Under the pieces are notes generated by a model. That model did not search any database. It was given only the letters and a program-made list of their open reading frames with translations, and had not been told where the DNA came from. Both the position numbers and the translations under genes were made by a program. A stretch of DNA of 64,000 bases, taken from the NCBI RefSeq assembly GCF_018070045.1, contig NZ_JAGPYK010000023.1:1-64000 (forward strand). The letters are read 5' to 3'. Positions 16,997-25,780 of this stretch are shown here, in pieces. Origin of the DNA: Micromonospora sp. U21 (lineage in GTDB: Bacteria > Actinomycetota > Actinomycetes > Mycobacteriales > Micromonosporaceae). Numbering within the stretch: the first letter of the stretch is position 1; each line of letters begins with the position of its first letter.

Positions 16997-18107
16997 GGAT
17001 GGTGGCGGCGAACCTCGACGGGAAGCCGCCCCCCATCCGCGCCGGCGCCCGACCATCCAGGACCTGGCCCGCGCCGCGGGCATCTCGCCGTCCACCGCCT
17101 CGCGCGCCCTGAGCGGCAACGGCTACGTCGCCTCGGAGGTGCGCGCCCGGGTGCTGGCGGCCGCCGAGCAGATCGGCTACGTCCCCGACGGCAACGCCAG
17201 AGCCTTGCGCAACCGGACCAGCCGTGCCGTCGGGGTGCTGATCTCCGACATTCGCAACCCGTTCTACGCCAACCTCGCCGCGGGCATCGAAGAGCAACTC
17301 CGAGCGGCCGGCTATCACGTGATCGTGGTTAACAACGGCGGCCAGGCGGAGGCCGAGGTGGAGGGCGCCCGAACCTTTCTGGCGGTGCGGGTGTCGGCCG
17401 CGATCGTCACGCCGGTATCCGGGCGGGCGGTGCGGATGTTGATGGACGATGGGGTCACCGTCGTGCAGGCCGACCGGATGGTGGACGGACTGACCTCGGA
17501 CGGCGTCCTGGTCGACAACGTCCAGGGGTCGCAGGAGATCACCAGCCACCTAATCGATCTCGGTCACACCACCATCGCGCTGCTCATCGACGAGACGGAC
17601 TGGACCACCGGAGCGGGCCGCCTGGCCGGGTACCGCGCCGCGCTTCGCGCCGCGCGGCTGCCGATGGATCCCGCCCTGGTGGTGCCGACGAGATTCCAGC
17701 CCGATGCGGCCCGGGACGCCGTCAACGCCCTGCTCGACCGGCGTCCCGACGTCACCGCCCTCTTCGCCGCGAACAACATGCTGGCCGAGGGTGCGTTCCA
17801 GGCGTTGCAGGGGCGTGGGCTGCGGTTACCCGACGACCTGTCGCTGGTCGCCTTCGACGACGTCCCGTGGATGTCCATGGTCTCGCCCGGAATCACCACT
17901 GTGGACCAGCACACCGACGACCTCGGCCGCACCTGTGCCCAGTTGGTCATCGACCGCCTCAGCGGATCCGCGCCCACCCTGGCGACGGTCCGGTACATCG
18001 AGCCGTCGCTTGTGATCCGTGGGTCGACCGCGGCTCCGCACGGTGTTCGCACGCACGCGGCGGGTGCCGGATCCCGTCCGGTCACCACCGCACCGTCGCC
18101 GGGCTGA
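16980..18107 (+). CDS. LacI-family transcriptional regulator
   Basis: 375 residues from the ATG at 16980. The DNA-binding domain is clear: PTIQDLARAAGISPSTASRA followed by LSGNGYVASEVRARVLAAAE and IGYVPDGNARAL, including the hinge region. The effector domain has the periplasmic-binding-protein pattern: RAVGVLISDIRNPFYANLAA, LVDNVQGSQEITSHLIDLGH, ALFAANNMLAEGAFQALQGR and PDDLSLVAFDDVPWMSMVSP. The start overlaps the preceding hydrolase gene, so it is co-transcribed with the MBL and GH36-like genes. Two matching palindromes, one at the start of its own operon and one just downstream of a promoter in front of the ABC importer, are likely targets. The inducer would be a sugar released by the locus. 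Confidence 0.9.
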   Translation: MVRKPEDGGGEPRREAAPHPRRRPTIQDLARAAGISPSTASRALSGNGYVASEVRARVLAAAEQIGYVPDGNARALRNRTSRAVGVLISDIRNPFYANLAAGIEEQLRAAGYHVIVVNNGGQAEAEVEGARTFLAVRVSAAIVTPVSGRAVRMLMDDGVTVVQADRMVDGLTSDGVLVDNVQGSQEITSHLIDLGHTTIALLIDETDWTTGAGRLAGYRAALRAARLPMDPALVVPTRFQPDAARDAVNALLDRRPDVTALFAANNMLAEGAFQALQGRGLRLPDDLSLVAFDDVPWMSMVSPGITTVDQHTDDLGRTCAQLVIDRLSGSAPTLATVRYIEPSLVIRGSTAAPHGVRTHAAGAGSRPVTTAPSPG

Positions 18108-18138
18108 CTCGCGCAGGTAACACTGCCGCAACCAACTC

Positions 18139-18167
18139 TTGACAGTCCCTGCGGGCCGCCATATGTT
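18139..18167 (+). promoter_or_regulatory. Sigma-70-type promoter of the sugar import operon
   Basis: TTGACA at 18139-18144, a 17-base spacer and TATGTT at 18162-18167 form a near-consensus promoter. The predicted start falls at about 18174, right in front of the LacI-type operator. The leader to the first start codon is about 140 bases. Confidence 0.7.
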
Positions 18168-18176
18168 GCAGATCAC

Positions 18177-18194
18177 TGTGGTAACGATGCCACA
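18177..18194. promoter_or_regulatory. LacI-family operator downstream of the import promoter
   Basis: TGTGGTAACGATGCCACA is an 18-bp palindrome with central CG, the form bound by LacI-family repressors. It lies just after the predicted transcription start, a position that blocks elongation or initiation. A second copy sits at 13348-13365. Confidence 0.7.
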
Positions 18195-18315
18195 TCCGAT
18201 GTCCCGGGTCCGGCCCATGAGTGGCCACGGCTCCGCCGATGAGGCTGAAGCCCAGGTCACGACGGGGTTTCACGCGTGCCTGTCCTGGACATCCGCCGTC
18301 TTTGAGGAGTGACGC

Positions 18316-19671
18316 ATGACGATCACCCGACGGGGCCTTCTGGCCGGCTCGGTAGGGGCCCTCGCACTCGGCGCGACGAGCGCCTGCGGCGGTGTCAGCG
18401 GGAGTGGAAACGACGCTGACAAGGGCGACAAGGGCGACACCGGCTCCTTGTCGACCCAGGGATTCGGCAAGCCCGACGATGTGGGGCAGGCGCGCATCGA
18501 CGCGTTCAAGAGCGCCTACCCGAACGTGCAGCTCGCCATCAACGAGGGCGACTTCGATCCGCAGCAGTTCCTTTCCGCGGTTGCCAGTGGCAACGCACCG
18601 TCACTGGTGTACCTCAACCGCGACCTGGTCGGCAGCTACGCCGCGCAGGGGGCCATCCAACCGCTGGACGACCACCTCGCCACCGCCGGCATCAAGACGG
18701 GGGACTACCGCGAGGCCGCGATCAAGGAAGTGACGATCGACGGCAAGGTCTACGGCGTCCCCGAGTTCTACAACACCCGCAACATCCTGGTGAACGGCGC
18801 GGCGCTGCAGGAGGTCGGGCTCACCCTCGCCGACGTGAGCACCACCGACTGGAACAAGCTGCACACCGTCGCCACGAAGCTGTACAAGGCCAGCGGTGGC
18901 GGGATCGCCCGGATCGGGTTCGACCCGAAGCTCCCCGAGTTCCTGCCCCTGTGGGCGAAGGCCAACGGCGCGGACCTGGTGAACCCCGACGGCGCGCCGA
19001 ACCTCGACGACCCGAAGATCATCGAGGCCCTGACGTACGCCCTGAGCCTGATCAACGAGCAGGGTGGCTGGTCGAAGTTCAAGGCGTTCCGGGACACCTG
19101 GGACCTCTTCGGAGCCGGCAACCAGTTCGTGAAGAACCAGGCCGGCGCGTTCCCCTGGGAGGGCTGGTACGTCAACGTCCTGGTCCAGTCGTCGCCGAAG
19201 GTCGACCTGCAGTCGGTTCCGTTCACCGACAAGCAGGGAACGCCCATCAGCTTCGAGAACGGCAGCGCGTGGTGCCTGCCGAAGGGCGCCAAGAACCCGG
19301 CCGCGGCCATCAACTGGATGAAGGTCATGACCAGCACCGACACCTGGCTCAAGGCCGGCGCCGCGCGGCAGGCCACGGTGGAGAAGAACAACTCCATCTT
19401 CACCGGCCTCTTCACCGCCAACCCCTCGGCGGACGAGCAGATCAAGGCTAAGCACGTCAAGCCCGGCCAGACCGGATTCCACAAGGCCATCGAGAACTAC
19501 TACGCGTCCACCGGCTATGCGTTCGCCATCCCCGGTTCCAAGGCCGGCAGCGAGATCAAGGCGGCCTGGCAGGACGCGGTGAACCGGGCACTCTCCGGCC
19601 AGCAGAAGCCCGACGCGGCGATGAAGCAGGCGCAGGCGGATGCGAGCAAGGCTTTCAGCGCGGCGAAGTGA
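18316..19671 (+). CDS. ABC sugar importer, extracellular binding lipoprotein
   Basis: 451 residues with GAGGAG 8 bases before the ATG. The N-terminus MTITRRGLLAGSVGALALGA ends in TSACGG, a lipobox with Cys-24, and carries twin arginines, so Tat export with lipidation is likely. A short charged linker follows (DKGDKGDTGS), then a family-1 solute-binding fold: ARIDAFKSAYPNVQLAINEG, VYGVPEFYNTRNILVNGAAL, GAFPWEGWYVNVL, ENGSAWCLPKGAKNPAAAIN and GYAFAIPGSKAGSEI. It binds an oligosaccharide for the two permeases encoded next. It is the first gene behind the LacI-controlled promoter. Confidence 0.9.
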   Translation: MTITRRGLLAGSVGALALGATSACGGVSGSGNDADKGDKGDTGSLSTQGFGKPDDVGQARIDAFKSAYPNVQLAINEGDFDPQQFLSAVASGNAPSLVYLNRDLVGSYAAQGAIQPLDDHLATAGIKTGDYREAAIKEVTIDGKVYGVPEFYNTRNILVNGAALQEVGLTLADVSTTDWNKLHTVATKLYKASGGGIARIGFDPKLPEFLPLWAKANGADLVNPDGAPNLDDPKIIEALTYALSLINEQGGWSKFKAFRDTWDLFGAGNQFVKNQAGAFPWEGWYVNVLVQSSPKVDLQSVPFTDKQGTPISFENGSAWCLPKGAKNPAAAINWMKVMTSTDTWLKAGAARQATVEKNNSIFTGLFTANPSADEQIKAKHVKPGQTGFHKAIENYYASTGYAFAIPGSKAGSEIKAAWQDAVNRALSGQQKPDAAMKQAQADASKAFSAAK

Positions 19672-20630
19672 TGGCCGTGACAACCGCGAATGTGGCCACC
19701 CGGAAGGTGCTTCCGGGTGGCGCACGCCCGACCAGAAACTGGCGGGAGATCCGCGCCGCCTACGGCTTCATCTCACTGTGGATCGTCGGGTTCCTGGTGT
19801 TCACTCTCGGCCCGATGATCGCCAGCCTCGTGCTGTCGTTCACGGACTACAACGCGATCGACTCGCCCGAAGGCGTGGGGGTGGCGAACTACCGGGAACT
19901 CGTGGCGGACCCCAAGGTCGCCAAGGCCCTTGGCAACACGCTCATCTACGCGGTCCTGTATGTGCCGACGGCGATGGTGGTGGCGCTGATCCTCGCGATG
20001 GTGCTCAACCGGGTCGGCCGGGCGTCGGGCTTCTTCCGGACGGTTTTCTACCTGCCCGTCATGACCCCGACCGTCGCCGTGGGCGCGCTGTTCCTGCTGC
20101 TGCTCAACGGTCAGGAGGGACTGCTCAACCGCACGCTGCGCCTGGTCGGGATCACCGGACCCAACTGGACGACCGACACCAACTGGGTGAAGCCCGGGCT
20201 CGTCATCACCATGCTGTGGAGCCTCGGCGGGACCGTGGTCATCTACCTCGCGGCGCTGCGTCAGGTGCCGAAGGACCTCTACGAGGCCGCCGAGATGGAC
20301 GGCGCGAACGCGTGGACGAAGTTCCGCAAGGTGACGGTGCCGATGATCAGCGGCGCGCTGTTCTTCACCCTGATCGTGCAGACGATCGCCGCACTGCAGA
20401 TGTTCGACCAGGCGTACACGATGTTCTTCGGCGCCCAGCAGAACAGCACCTATTCCAACGAGGCCGCGCTGTTCTACGTGATCTACCTGTTCCAGCAGGC
20501 CTTCCGGTTCCTGCACATGGGATACGCCTCGGCGCTGGCCTGGCTGCTGTTCCTGATCATCCTGATCATCACCGCCGTGCAGGTACGGGTCTCGCGCCGG
20601 TTCGTCTACTACGAAGGCGAGAAGGACTGA
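19671..20630 (+). CDS. ABC sugar importer, permease 1 (MalF-like)
   Basis: 319 residues. The ATG at 19671 shares its A with the stop of the binding-protein gene; a GTG three bases earlier is possible. Six membrane segments can be seen, starting with FISLWIVGFLVFTLGPMIA. The cytoplasmic loop that docks to the ATPase has the EAA motif: YEAAEMDGANAWTKFRKVTV. The downstream part VQTIAALQMFDQAYTMFFGA is typical of sugar permeases. No ATP-binding subunit is encoded in the locus, as usual where a shared MsiK-type ATPase serves several importers. Confidence 0.9.
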   Translation: MAVTTANVATRKVLPGGARPTRNWREIRAAYGFISLWIVGFLVFTLGPMIASLVLSFTDYNAIDSPEGVGVANYRELVADPKVAKALGNTLIYAVLYVPTAMVVALILAMVLNRVGRASGFFRTVFYLPVMTPTVAVGALFLLLLNGQEGLLNRTLRLVGITGPNWTTDTNWVKPGLVITMLWSLGGTVVIYLAALRQVPKDLYEAAEMDGANAWTKFRKVTVPMISGALFFTLIVQTIAALQMFDQAYTMFFGAQQNSTYSNEAALFYVIYLFQQAFRFLHMGYASALAWLLFLIILIITAVQVRVSRRFVYYEGEKD

Positions 20631-20631
20631 G

Positions 20632-21558
20632 ATGAGTACATCGCCTCCCGGCCTGGCGGCCGTTTCCACCACGCCCGGCCCGGACCACGATCGGACCGAA
20701 GGCAGCCAGCCGTACTCCGGCGGACGTGATCCGGGCTGGTGGAAACGTGCGCCCTACCTGATCGTGCTCGCCCTCGCCAGCGTGGTGTTCACCTACCCCT
20801 TCGTCTGGCTGATCAGCGCCTCGCTCAAACCGCGTACCGAGGTGTTCGACAACGCCCTGATCCCACGCACGCTGCGCCTGGAGAACTTCGCCGACGTCTG
20901 GGACTACGCGCCTGTGCTCACCTGGGTGGGCAACAGCGCGGTGGTGGGAATCGCCGCGGCCACGACGGTCACCATCAGCAGCGCACTGGTGGCGTTCGGC
21001 TTCGCGTACTTCCGGTTTCCGGGCCGCAACGTGCTGTTCGGGCTGGTGCTCGCGACGATGATGCTGCCGCAGGCGGTCACGATGATCCCGGTCTACCTGA
21101 TCTGGAACAAGCTCGGTCTGACCGGAACCCAGGTGCCGCTGTGGGCGCAGAACATCTTCGGCTCGGCGTTCTACATCTTCCTGCTACGCCAGTTCTTCCT
21201 CGGCCTTCCCCGTGAACTGTTCGAGGCTGCTCGCGTCGACGGATCCAGCTTCTTCGGGCTGTTCTGGCGCATCGCCCTGCCGCTCGCCCGGCCGGCGCTG
21301 GCGATCGTCTTCGTGTTCGAGATCCAGGCGAGCTGGAACGACCTGATCCGGCCACTGATCTATCTGCAGGAGACCTCGCTGTTCACCGTGCCCCGCGGAC
21401 TCAAGGCGGTCATCGACACCTTCGGCAACGGGGGCGAGCAACACTGGGAGATCGTCATGGCGGCGAGCCTGATCGCCACCCTACCCATGATCATTATCTT
21501 CGCCGTAGCCCAGCGGCACATCATCGAGGGCATCGCCACCCAGGGCCGAAAGGGCTGA
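20632..21558 (+). CDS. ABC sugar importer, permease 2 (MalG-like)
   Basis: 308 residues, starting one base after the preceding stop codon. The first membrane helix (LIVLALASVVFTYPFVWLIS) follows a 40-residue polar N-terminus. The periplasmic stretch SLKPRTEVFDNALIPRTLRL and the EAA loop FEAARVDGSSFFGLFWRIAL are standard for the second permease of sugar importers. It ends IFAVAQRHIIEGIATQGRKG, the usual MalG-type end. Confidence 0.9.
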   Translation: MSTSPPGLAAVSTTPGPDHDRTEGSQPYSGGRDPGWWKRAPYLIVLALASVVFTYPFVWLISASLKPRTEVFDNALIPRTLRLENFADVWDYAPVLTWVGNSAVVGIAAATTVTISSALVAFGFAYFRFPGRNVLFGLVLATMMLPQAVTMIPVYLIWNKLGLTGTQVPLWAQNIFGSAFYIFLLRQFFLGLPRELFEAARVDGSSFFGLFWRIALPLARPALAIVFVFEIQASWNDLIRPLIYLQETSLFTVPRGLKAVIDTFGNGGEQHWEIVMAASLIATLPMIIIFAVAQRHIIEGIATQGRKG

Positions 21559-21565
21559 GGTCAGC

Positions 21566-22537
21566 GTGCCCTTCCGCGAACACGTCCTCGCCCTCGACAT
21601 CGGTGGCACCAAGCTCGCCGCCGGGGTCATGAGCCGCGCCGGCGAGGTCCGCTCATTCGTCCGCACACCCACGAGAGTCGAGGAGGGGCCGGACAAGGTC
21701 ATCGAGCGGCTGCTGGACCTCGGGCACGAGGCGCTGGCCGCCGCCGGGCACGGTCAGGCCGACATGGCCGCGATCGGCATCGGCTGCGGCGGCCCGCTCG
21801 ATCCGGTGACCGGACGGGTGCAAGGCCCGCCCGGGCTGCCCTACTGGGACGACGTGCCCATCGTCGATGTGGTCTCCGCCGCCTACGCACGCCCAGCGTT
21901 CCTGGAGAACGACGGCACGGCGGCCGTGCTGGGGGAGTACCGCTTCGGGCCCTGGCGCGACGTGGCGCACATGCTCTACCTGACAGTGTCCACCGGCGTG
22001 GGCGGCGGCCTGATCCTCGACGGGCAGGTCCACCGGGGCGCAGCCGGCAACGGCGGCGAGTTCGGCCACGTGATCATCGACTGGAACGGCCGGGTCTGCG
22101 GCTGCGGACAGCGGGGCTGCATCGAGGCGTACGCCTCGGGCAGTTCGATCGCGCGCCGGGCGAGCGAGGCGTTGAGCACCGATGCCGCGTCGTCCATGCG
22201 GGGCCTCGACGTGGTGACCGCCGAAACCGTGTCGTCGCACGCCCGGCGGGGCGACCCGCTGGCCCGCCGGATCTGGGACGAGACCACCGCCGCGCTGGGC
22301 CGCGCGATCGCGGTCATGATCAACGTGGTGGAACCGCAACTCGTCGTCCTCGGCGGCGGGGTCACCCGCGCCGGCGACGCCTTCCTGCTACCGGTACGCC
22401 GCGCCGCGCTCACCCAGGCCATGCGACCAGCCGGGGCAGCGGCCCGGGTGGAGTTGTCGTCGCACGGCGACACCGTCGGCGTCGTCGGCGCGGCGGCATC
22501 GGCTTTTTTCTACCTCGACGATGGAGCAACCGCGTGA
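21566..22537 (+). CDS. ROK-family sugar kinase
   Basis: 323 residues from a GTG at 21566. The phosphate motif is VLALDIGGTKLAAGVM near residue 8. The sugar-binding part reads GGPLDPVTGRVQGPPGLPYW and ENDGTAAVLGEYRFGPW, and TVSTGVGGGLILDGQVHRGA and GNGGEFGHVIIDWNG follow. The ROK zinc motif is complete: GRVCGCGQRGCIEAYASG. There is no N-terminal helix-turn-helix, so it is an enzyme rather than a repressor. Such kinases phosphorylate glucose, mannose, fructose or N-acetylhexosamines. In this setting mannose or a related released sugar is likely, but this is inferred from the neighbours. It overlaps the next gene by GTGA. Confidence 0.85.
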   Translation: MPFREHVLALDIGGTKLAAGVMSRAGEVRSFVRTPTRVEEGPDKVIERLLDLGHEALAAAGHGQADMAAIGIGCGGPLDPVTGRVQGPPGLPYWDDVPIVDVVSAAYARPAFLENDGTAAVLGEYRFGPWRDVAHMLYLTVSTGVGGGLILDGQVHRGAAGNGGEFGHVIIDWNGRVCGCGQRGCIEAYASGSSIARRASEALSTDAASSMRGLDVVTAETVSSHARRGDPLARRIWDETTAALGRAIAVMINVVEPQLVVLGGGVTRAGDAFLLPVRRAALTQAMRPAGAAARVELSSHGDTVGVVGAAASAFFYLDDGATA

Positions 22538-23127
22538 ACATCGATGACCACTCCCCGCTCGTCCAGCACCTGGACGATCACCTCACCGTGATCGAGTCGG
22601 TCCGCAAGCTCGTCCCCGACGTGCAAGCTCTCGCTGACGAGGTCAGTGCCCGACTGGACCGCGGTGGCATCCTCTACGCCTTCGGCAACGGCGGGTCGGC
22701 CGCCGACGCCCAGCACCTGGTCGGCGAACTCATCGGCCGGTACTGCCGCGAGCGGCGCCCGTTGCCCGCCGTGACGGTGTCCACCGACCCGACCGTCACG
22801 ACGTGCATCGGCAACGACTACTCCTTCGAGGACGTGTTCGCCCGGCAGGTCGCCGCACTGGCCCGCCCCGCCGACGTGGTGGTGGCCTTCACCAGCAGCG
22901 GTCGGTCGCCCAACGTCGTCGCCGGTCTGCGGGCCGGCCAGAACGCCGGGGCGTTGACGGTCCTGTTCACCGGGCAGCCCGACACCGGTGGCGGTCCCGC
23001 TGCCCGGTACGCCGACCGCGTGCTCGCGGTGGCCTCGGACCGCACCGCCCGGGTGCAGGAGGCGCACGTCCTGCTCCTGCACCTGCTCAGCGAGCACATC
23101 GACCGCTGGGCCGTCGCGACCGCCTGA
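22534..23127 (+). CDS. SIS-domain sugar-phosphate isomerase (GmhA-like)
   Basis: 197 residues, GTG start inside the ROK stop. The fold is a single SIS domain: ILYAFGNGGSAADAQHLVGE, LPAVTVSTDPTVTTCIGNDY, VFARQVAALARPADVVVAFT and SSGRSPNVVAGLRAGQNAGA. The GNGGSAADAQH and NDYSFEDVF blocks are those of sedoheptulose-7-phosphate isomerases (GmhA) and their DiaA-type relatives. Heptose synthesis genes are absent nearby. Coupled with a ROK kinase and mannosidases, it may act on another ketose/aldose phosphate pair, or the imported glycan may contain an unusual sugar. The exact substrate is unknown. Confidence 0.75.
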   Translation: MNIDDHSPLVQHLDDHLTVIESVRKLVPDVQALADEVSARLDRGGILYAFGNGGSAADAQHLVGELIGRYCRERRPLPAVTVSTDPTVTTCIGNDYSFEDVFARQVAALARPADVVVAFTSSGRSPNVVAGLRAGQNAGALTVLFTGQPDTGGGPAARYADRVLAVASDRTARVQEAHVLLLHLLSEHIDRWAVATA

Positions 23128-23167
23128 CCAGATCGGCGCCGCACACCGAAAGGGATCACCGTTCCCC

Positions 23168-25780
23168 ATGCACAGCGCGAACCCGCAGTCCGACACTCAG
23201 CGCCCGACCATCCCTCGCCAACCAGCGCCACCCGCCGGCCGGGCCACCCGCGGCGCCCTGCACATGATCGGCAACGCCCACATCGACGCGGTGTGGCTGT
23301 GGCCGTGGCAGGAGGGTTACCAGGAGGCGAGGGCCACCTTCCGCGCCGCACTGCAGCGCATCGACGAGTACCCGGACTTCGTCTTCACCTGCGACTCCGT
23401 CGGCTACCTCGCCTGGATCGAGGAGCACGATCCGGACCTGTTCGCGGCTCTTCAGGAGCAGGTACGCGCCGGCCGGTTCGAGATCGTCGGCGGTTGGTGG
23501 GTCGAGCCTGACTGCAACATTCCCGGGGGAGAGGGCTTCGTCCGGCACGCGCTCTACTCGCAGCGGTTCCTCGCGGACCGGTTCGGGACGATGGCCTCGG
23601 TCGGCTGCAACGTCGACCCGTTCGGGCAGAACGCCACCATTCCGCAGCTGCTGGCGAAGGCCGGCATGGACAGCTACGTCTTCATGCGCCCCCAGCCCCA
23701 TGAGGCGCAGTTGCCCGGACCGACGTTCTGGTGGCAGGCCGCCGACGGCTCCCGAGTGCTGGCCTACCGGATACCGCACGAGTACTGCAGCCCGGCGGGT
23801 CACCTGGGCGTGCACGTCGGCAAGGCGCTGGCCCAACTGCCGCACACCACCGACCCGCTGATGTGCTTCTACGGGGTCGGCAACCACGGCGGCGGCCCGA
23901 CGCGGGCGAACATCGACAGCATCCTGGACCTGGACCGCAGCGACCAGTACCCGCAGATGCTCTTCTCCACGGCACGGGCGTTCTTCGACGCGGCCACCGC
24001 AGGCGGAGACCTGCCGGAGTACGCCGGCGAGATCCAGCCACACGGGGTGGGCTGCTACTCGGCGCACTCCGGCATCAAGAAGTTGATCCGGCACACCGAA
24101 CACGCGCTCCAGGCCGCCGAGAAGTGGACCGCGGTAGCGGGTCCGGTGGCCGGCATGCCCCGGGTGACCGACCAGCTGGAGCACGCCTGGCGGCAGGTGC
24201 TGCTCAACCACTTCCACGACACCGCAGCCGGCACCGCGCTGCCCAGCGCGTACGACGACGCGCGCGACCAGCTGGGCGAGGCCCGCTCGATCGCGGCCCG
24301 CCTGCAGAACCAGGCGATCCAGCGGATCAGCCGGCAGATCGACATCCCCGACGACGAACGGATGGCCCCGCTGGCGGTGTTCAATCCGCACCCGTGGCCG
24401 GTGCGGGACACCGTCGAGGTCGAGTTCGGCAGCGTGCTCGGCAACGGTGCGATCGTGGCGGTCGACGACGCGCAGACACGGACCGTCGTCCAGGTCGCCC
24501 CGTCGGTGACGCTGACCGGCGGACGACGGCGCCTGGTCGTACCGGTGGATCTGCCTCCGCTCGGCTACCGGCTCTACCGGCTGTATTCCGACCACGGCGT
24601 GCCCGCCGACGCGTCGGTCGACGCCGAGCCGCTGCTGGAGAACGAGCACCTGCGCGTCACGGTCGACCCGGAGACCGGCTGGCTGTCCAGCCTGGCGTGC
24701 AAGGCCACCGGCGCGGAGCTGATCAACGACGACGCGGCACGCTCCGGGCATGCGGTCGTGCTGGACGACCAGACCGACACCTGGGGGCACGGCGTGGTCT
24801 CCTATCGCGATGTGATCGGCGCCTTCACGCCGGTGTCGGTACGGTGGGTCGAGTCCGGCCCGGTCCGACAGGTGCTGCGGGTGCACAGCGAGTACGGCTC
24901 GTCGACCCTGAAAGAGGAGTTCGTGCTGGCCGCCGGGGCGCGGCACATCGAGGTCCGGGTGACGATCGACTGGCACGAGCGGCTCCGGATGCTCAAGCTG
25001 CGCTTCCCGACCGCCCTGACCGACGTCACCGCGACCCACGCGATCCCGTACGGCCACCTGGAGCGCACCGCCGACGGGCATGAGACGGTCAGTCACTCAT
25101 GGGTCGACGTGTCGGGCGAACTGTCGGGCCGCCCGGCCGGCCTGTCGGTCCTCAACGACGCCAAGTACGGCGTCGACGTGACCGGCGGCGAGATCGGCCT
25201 CACCGCCCTGCGCAGCCCCGCGTACGCCTGGCACACCCCACAGCCGCTGCCCGCGGACGGCGACTACGAGGTCATGGACCAGGGCGTACAGCGGTTCACC
25301 TACCGGCTGCTCCCGCACGCCGGTGACTGGCGGGCCGCCGGGACGGTCCGCGTCGCCGCCGAACTCGATCAGCCAACGGTCGCCCTGCTGGAGTCGTACC
25401 ACCCCGGGCCGCTGCCCCAGCACCAGTCCTTCGCCGCCGTGTCCGACGCCGACAACGTGGTGATCACCGTGGTCAAACGGGCCGAGGACGGCACGGACGA
25501 CTACGTCGTACGGGGTTACGAGACAGCCGGTGCGGCGGCCAACGCCACCATCGACCTGCCGTTCCTCGGCCGTACCGTCACCGCCACGTTCGGCCCGCAC
25601 GAGATCAAGACGCTGCTGGTACCCGGCGATTCCAGCCGGCCCGTCGTCGAGACCGACCTCCTGGAACGCCCCGTGACGGCGGCCGAAGCGGCCGAAGTGA
25701 CCGCTCGGGCCGACGGGCCTGCGGTCGCCGACGGGCCTGCGGTCGCCGACGGCCCGGCGCGAGCGGGCGAATTGGCATGA
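23168..25780 (+). CDS. GH38 alpha-mannosidase
   Basis: 870 residues from the ATG at 23168, which is preceded by GAAAGGG; the frame is open further upstream inside the isomerase gene. The GH38 domain begins LHMIGNAHIDAVWLWPW near residue 31, with zinc-binding His and Asp. It continues FEIVGGWWVEPDCNIPGGE and GCNVDPFGQNATIPQLLAKA, in which the Asp of NVDPFG fits the catalytic nucleophile. RQVLLNHFHDTAAGTALP near 346 provides the further zinc His and the mid-domain. The beta-rich C-terminal half runs from about 400 to 850 (DPETGWLSSLACKATGAELI). The last residues are a low-complexity tail with two identical DGPAVA units. No signal peptide is visible, so imported mannosides are cut in the cytoplasm. 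It overlaps the next gene by ATGA. Confidence 0.92.
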   Translation: MHSANPQSDTQRPTIPRQPAPPAGRATRGALHMIGNAHIDAVWLWPWQEGYQEARATFRAALQRIDEYPDFVFTCDSVGYLAWIEEHDPDLFAALQEQVRAGRFEIVGGWWVEPDCNIPGGEGFVRHALYSQRFLADRFGTMASVGCNVDPFGQNATIPQLLAKAGMDSYVFMRPQPHEAQLPGPTFWWQAADGSRVLAYRIPHEYCSPAGHLGVHVGKALAQLPHTTDPLMCFYGVGNHGGGPTRANIDSILDLDRSDQYPQMLFSTARAFFDAATAGGDLPEYAGEIQPHGVGCYSAHSGIKKLIRHTEHALQAAEKWTAVAGPVAGMPRVTDQLEHAWRQVLLNHFHDTAAGTALPSAYDDARDQLGEARSIAARLQNQAIQRISRQIDIPDDERMAPLAVFNPHPWPVRDTVEVEFGSVLGNGAIVAVDDAQTRTVVQVAPSVTLTGGRRRLVVPVDLPPLGYRLYRLYSDHGVPADASVDAEPLLENEHLRVTVDPETGWLSSLACKATGAELINDDAARSGHAVVLDDQTDTWGHGVVSYRDVIGAFTPVSVRWVESGPVRQVLRVHSEYGSSTLKEEFVLAAGARHIEVRVTIDWHERLRMLKLRFPTALTDVTATHAIPYGHLERTADGHETVSHSWVDVSGELSGRPAGLSVLNDAKYGVDVTGGEIGLTALRSPAYAWHTPQPLPADGDYEVMDQGVQRFTYRLLPHAGDWRAAGTVRVAAELDQPTVALLESYHPGPLPQHQSFAAVSDADNVVITVVKRAEDGTDDYVVRGYETAGAAANATIDLPFLGRTVTATFGPHEIKTLLVPGDSSRPVVETDLLERPVTAAEAAEVTARADGPAVADGPAVADGPARAGELA
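25720..25763. repeat. Short tandem repeat at the 3' end of the GH38 gene
   Basis: Two 18-bp copies of GACGGGCCTGCGGTCGCC in tandem plus a partial third encode DGPAVA DGPAVA DGPA at the disordered C-terminus. Confidence 0.8.

Noticed and set aside
18195-18315. Riboswitch or attenuator in the long leader of the importer operon
   Set aside because: The leader is about 120 bases after the operator, but I found no stable paired stems with a terminator-like end.
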